Position numbers and translations under genes: made by a program
Notes under the pieces: generated by a model
The model's input: only the letters and a program-made list of their open reading frames with translations
Databases searched by the model: none
Told to the model about the DNA's origin: nothing
Part shown: piece after piece, positions 62,276 through 64,000 of the stretch
Position numbering within the stretch: position 1 is the stretch's first letter
Layout of the letters: the number at the start of each line of letters is the position of its first letter
Assembly: GCF_003031265.1 (NCBI RefSeq)
Contig: NZ_CP019966.1
Coordinates: 1,612,001 to 1,676,000, forward strand
Reading direction: 5' to 3'
Origin: Rhodopseudomonas palustris
GTDB lineage: Bacteria > Pseudomonadota > Alphaproteobacteria > Rhizobiales > Xanthobacteraceae
DNA length: 64,000 bases

Positions 62276-64000
62276 ATGAACGACTTCAACGACGCCAAGC
62301 GGAAGTTCGAAGGTGCGCCGATTCCGGCGCCGCGACGGCCGGTGCGGCGGGGCGGACGTGCCTTGGTCCGCCTGTTCGGCGTCGCGGTGATCGTCTCGCT
62401 CAGCGTGATGGCAGGTCGGGTCGCCTCGCAATACACCCGCACCTGGGAGCCTCCTGGCCTCGGGCACGGGCTGGACGTGCCGTGGTGGATCTTTGTGATC
62501 TCGCTTGCGGTCGGCCTGTCGATCGCCGGCCTGATCGAATTGCAATTATCACGCTACGAGCGGCGCAACGCGCACAAGCTCAGGCAGGCGCATCTTGCGG
62601 CGATCGTCGAGGGATCGAGCTACGCAATCGTCGGCCAGTCGATCGACGGCACGGTACTGAGTTGGAACAAGACCGCCGAGCGGCTGTTCGGCTACACCGC
62701 CGAGCAGGCGATCGGCCAGAATGCCACCGAGCTGATGGTCCCCGACGATCTGCGCGACGAAGAGCAGCAGATGCTGTCCGGCATCAGCGACGGCACCGCG
62801 TTCGCCTATCTCTGGACCAAGCGCAGGCGGGCGAACGGCACGCTGGTCGATGTCGCGGTCAGCATCTCGCCGATCCGCGCCGATGACGGCCGGCTGATCG
62901 GGATGGCGGCGTCGATGCGCGACATCACCGATCTGGTGCAGGCCGAGCGCGAGGTTCACGACCTCAATGCCGCGCTGGAGCGCCAGGTCGCCGAACGTAC
63001 CTGCCAGCTCGAGAAGACCCTGACGCTGCAGACCGCCATTCTCGAGCGCGCCGCTTATGCTGTGATCGCCACCGACGTCAAAGGCACCATCACGCTGTTC
63101 AATCCGGCTGCCGAGCGCATGCTGGGCTACAAGGCTTCGGATCTGATCGGCCGCGCGACCGCGATGCTGTTCCACGATCCTGACGAACTCACCGCGCGTG
63201 CCGATGCGATGCGCAAGGAGGGGGTGACCGTCAATACCAATCTCGGTGTGCTGCAGGCGCGCCTCGCCCGCAACGATCCGGACACCGCAGTGTGGACCTA
63301 CATCGATGCGCTCGGCAACCGGATCCCGACCCGGCTCACGCTCAGCCGGCTGCGCACCAGCGACGGCGTCAATCTCGGTGTGCTGGGGATCGCGGTCGAT
63401 CTCACCGAACAGCTCAAATACGAGGACGAACTCAAGGCCGCGCGCGCCACCGCCGAGCAGGCCAGCGCCGCCAAGGCGGATTTCCTCGCCAATATGAGCC
63501 ACGAAATCCGCACCCCGCTGAACGGCATCATCGGCTATGCCGATCTGGTGCTGGAGGACGAGACGCTGGCGCCGGATACGCGCCGTCAGGTGACGCGGAT
63601 CTTCGAGGCCAGCGACTCGCTGCGGGTGATCATCGACGACATTCTCGACTTCTCGAAGATCGAAGCCTGCGGCGTCACGCTGGAGAGCAAGCCGCTCTAC
63701 ATCAACGAGCTGATTGCCAACTGCGCCTCGATCATCGAGCCGAAGGCGGACGAGAAGGGGCTGAAGCTGATCGCGACCGCGCGCGCGACGCCGCCGGTGC
63801 TGATCGGCGATGCGGTGCGGCTCCGTCAGGTGCTGCTCAACCTGATGAACAACGCCGTGAAGTTCACCTCGGCCGGATCGGTCGAGCTGATCGTGTCGTG
63901 CATCGGGCGGGTCGATCATCTGGTCCGGCTGCGGATTTCCGTCGCCGACACCGGCATCGGGATTTCGCCGGAGGCGCAAAAAGGGCTGTTCAAGCGCTTC
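62276..64000 (+). CDS. cbbSR: hybrid sensor kinase CbbSR (3' end outside the window)
   Basis: 575 codons are visible and the frame is open at the window end. Two membrane helices (about 31-47 and 71-92) enclose a short periplasmic loop. PAS domains lie at about 110-230 and 245-385, followed by HisKA with H409 in [12 protein letters not shown], then the ATPase N box [13 protein letters not shown] and G1 box VADTGIGI. The histidine number agrees with the H409 I recall for R. palustris CbbSR, supporting this start. A receiver domain should follow beyond 64000. Confidence 0.93.
   Translation, partial: MNDFNDAKRKFEGAPIPAPRRPVRRGGRALVRLFGVAVIVSLSVMAGRVASQYTRTWEPPGLGHGLDVPWWIFVISLAVGLSIAGLIELQLSRYERRNAHKLRQAHLAAIVEGSSYAIVGQSIDGTVLSWNKTAERLFGYTAEQAIGQNATELMVPDDLRDEEQQMLSGISDGTAFAYLWTKRRRANGTLVDVAVSISPIRADDGRLIGMAASMRDITDLVQAEREVHDLNAALERQVAERTCQLEKTLTLQTAILERAAYAVIATDVKGTITLFNPAAERMLGYKASDLIGRATAMLFHDPDELTARADAMRKEGVTVNTNLGVLQARLARNDPDTAVWTYIDALGNRIPTRLTLSRLRTSDGVNLGVLGIAVDLTEQLKYEDELKAARATAEQASAAKADFLANMSHEIRTPLNGIIGYADLVLEDETLAPDTRRQVTRIFEASDSLRVIIDDILDFSKIEACGVTLESKPLYINELIANCASIIEPKADEKGLKLIATARATPPVLIGDAVRLRQVLLNLMNNAVKFTSAGSVELIVSCIGRVDHLVRLRISVADTGIGISPEAQKGLFKRF

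Overview
The window is a GC-rich alphaproteobacterial chromosome segment carrying an almost complete photosynthesis gene cluster (PGC) of a purple non-sulfur bacterium, and I assign it to Rhodopseudomonas palustris. Reasons: the gene content and order (bchID...crtIB...crtCD/crtEF-bchCXYZ-puf-ppsR-bchG-bchP-tspO / cycA / ppsR-bphP / hmuO-aerR / bchFNBHLM-lhaA-puhABC-acsF-puhE-hemA, then cbbR and the CbbRRS genes); the cytochrome c2 sequence; and agreement with residue numbers I recall for the R. palustris CbbRRS phosphorelay (H409 in CbbSR, D54 and H171 in CbbRR1), which fall exactly where the starts chosen here place them. The strain cannot be fixed from the sequence alone.

Layout. 0.1-3.5 kb (minus): a three-gene overlapping operon outside the PGC proper (DUF3422, a hydrolase/membrane fusion, a CIA30-like protein). 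3.7-7.5 kb (plus): a divergent hydroxymethylbilane synthase, bchI and bchD. 7.8-10.0 kb (minus): a PilZ protein and hemE. 10.1-15.7 kb (plus): an alpha/beta hydrolase, bchO, crtI-crtB and hemF. 15.8-17.6 kb: a universal stress protein, two tandem micro-proteins and a GIY-YIG protein. 17.9-20.4 kb (minus): crtD-crtC. 20.5-30.4 kb (plus): crtEF-bchCXYZ-pufQ(-like)BALM. 30.7-36.4 kb (plus): ppsR1-bchG-pucC-like-bchP, tspO and a small membrane gene. 36.5-36.9 kb (minus): cycA. 37.2-40.8 kb (plus): ppsR2-bphP1. 41.1-42.7 kb (minus): aerR-hmuO. 43.0-58.9 kb (plus): a long, mostly overlapping operon bchFNBHLM-lhaA-puhABC-orf-acsF-puhE-hemA. 59.1-64 kb: cbbR (minus), then cbbRR1, cbbRR2 and cbbSR (plus, cut by the window end).

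How it works together. HemA, HemC-like, HemE and HemF supply tetrapyrrole. BchHDI, BchM, AcsF, BchNBL, BchXYZ, BchF, BchC, BchG and BchP make bacteriochlorophyll. CrtEBICDF make spirilloxanthin-series carotenoids. Puf, Puh and LhaA build the reaction centre-LH1 core. With no pufC present, soluble cytochrome c2 would reduce the photo-oxidised special pair directly. Regulation is layered: two PpsR repressors, an AerR-type B12 antirepressor, and a bacteriophytochrome whose bilin would come from HmuO. TGT-N12-ACA sites were found at crtI, crtD/crtE, bchC, bchF and cycA/ppsR2, with degenerate ones at aerR. The right edge links photosynthesis to CO2 fixation through CbbR and CbbRRS.

Less expected items are two tandem ~45-aa membrane micro-proteins, a divergent HemC, a hairpin that buries the hmuO ribosome-binding site, competing hairpins in front of pufB, a long hairpin between pufA and pufL, and REP/BIME-like repeats with covarying stems at convergent gene ends. 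I found no CRISPR array, tRNA, rRNA or transposase gene.
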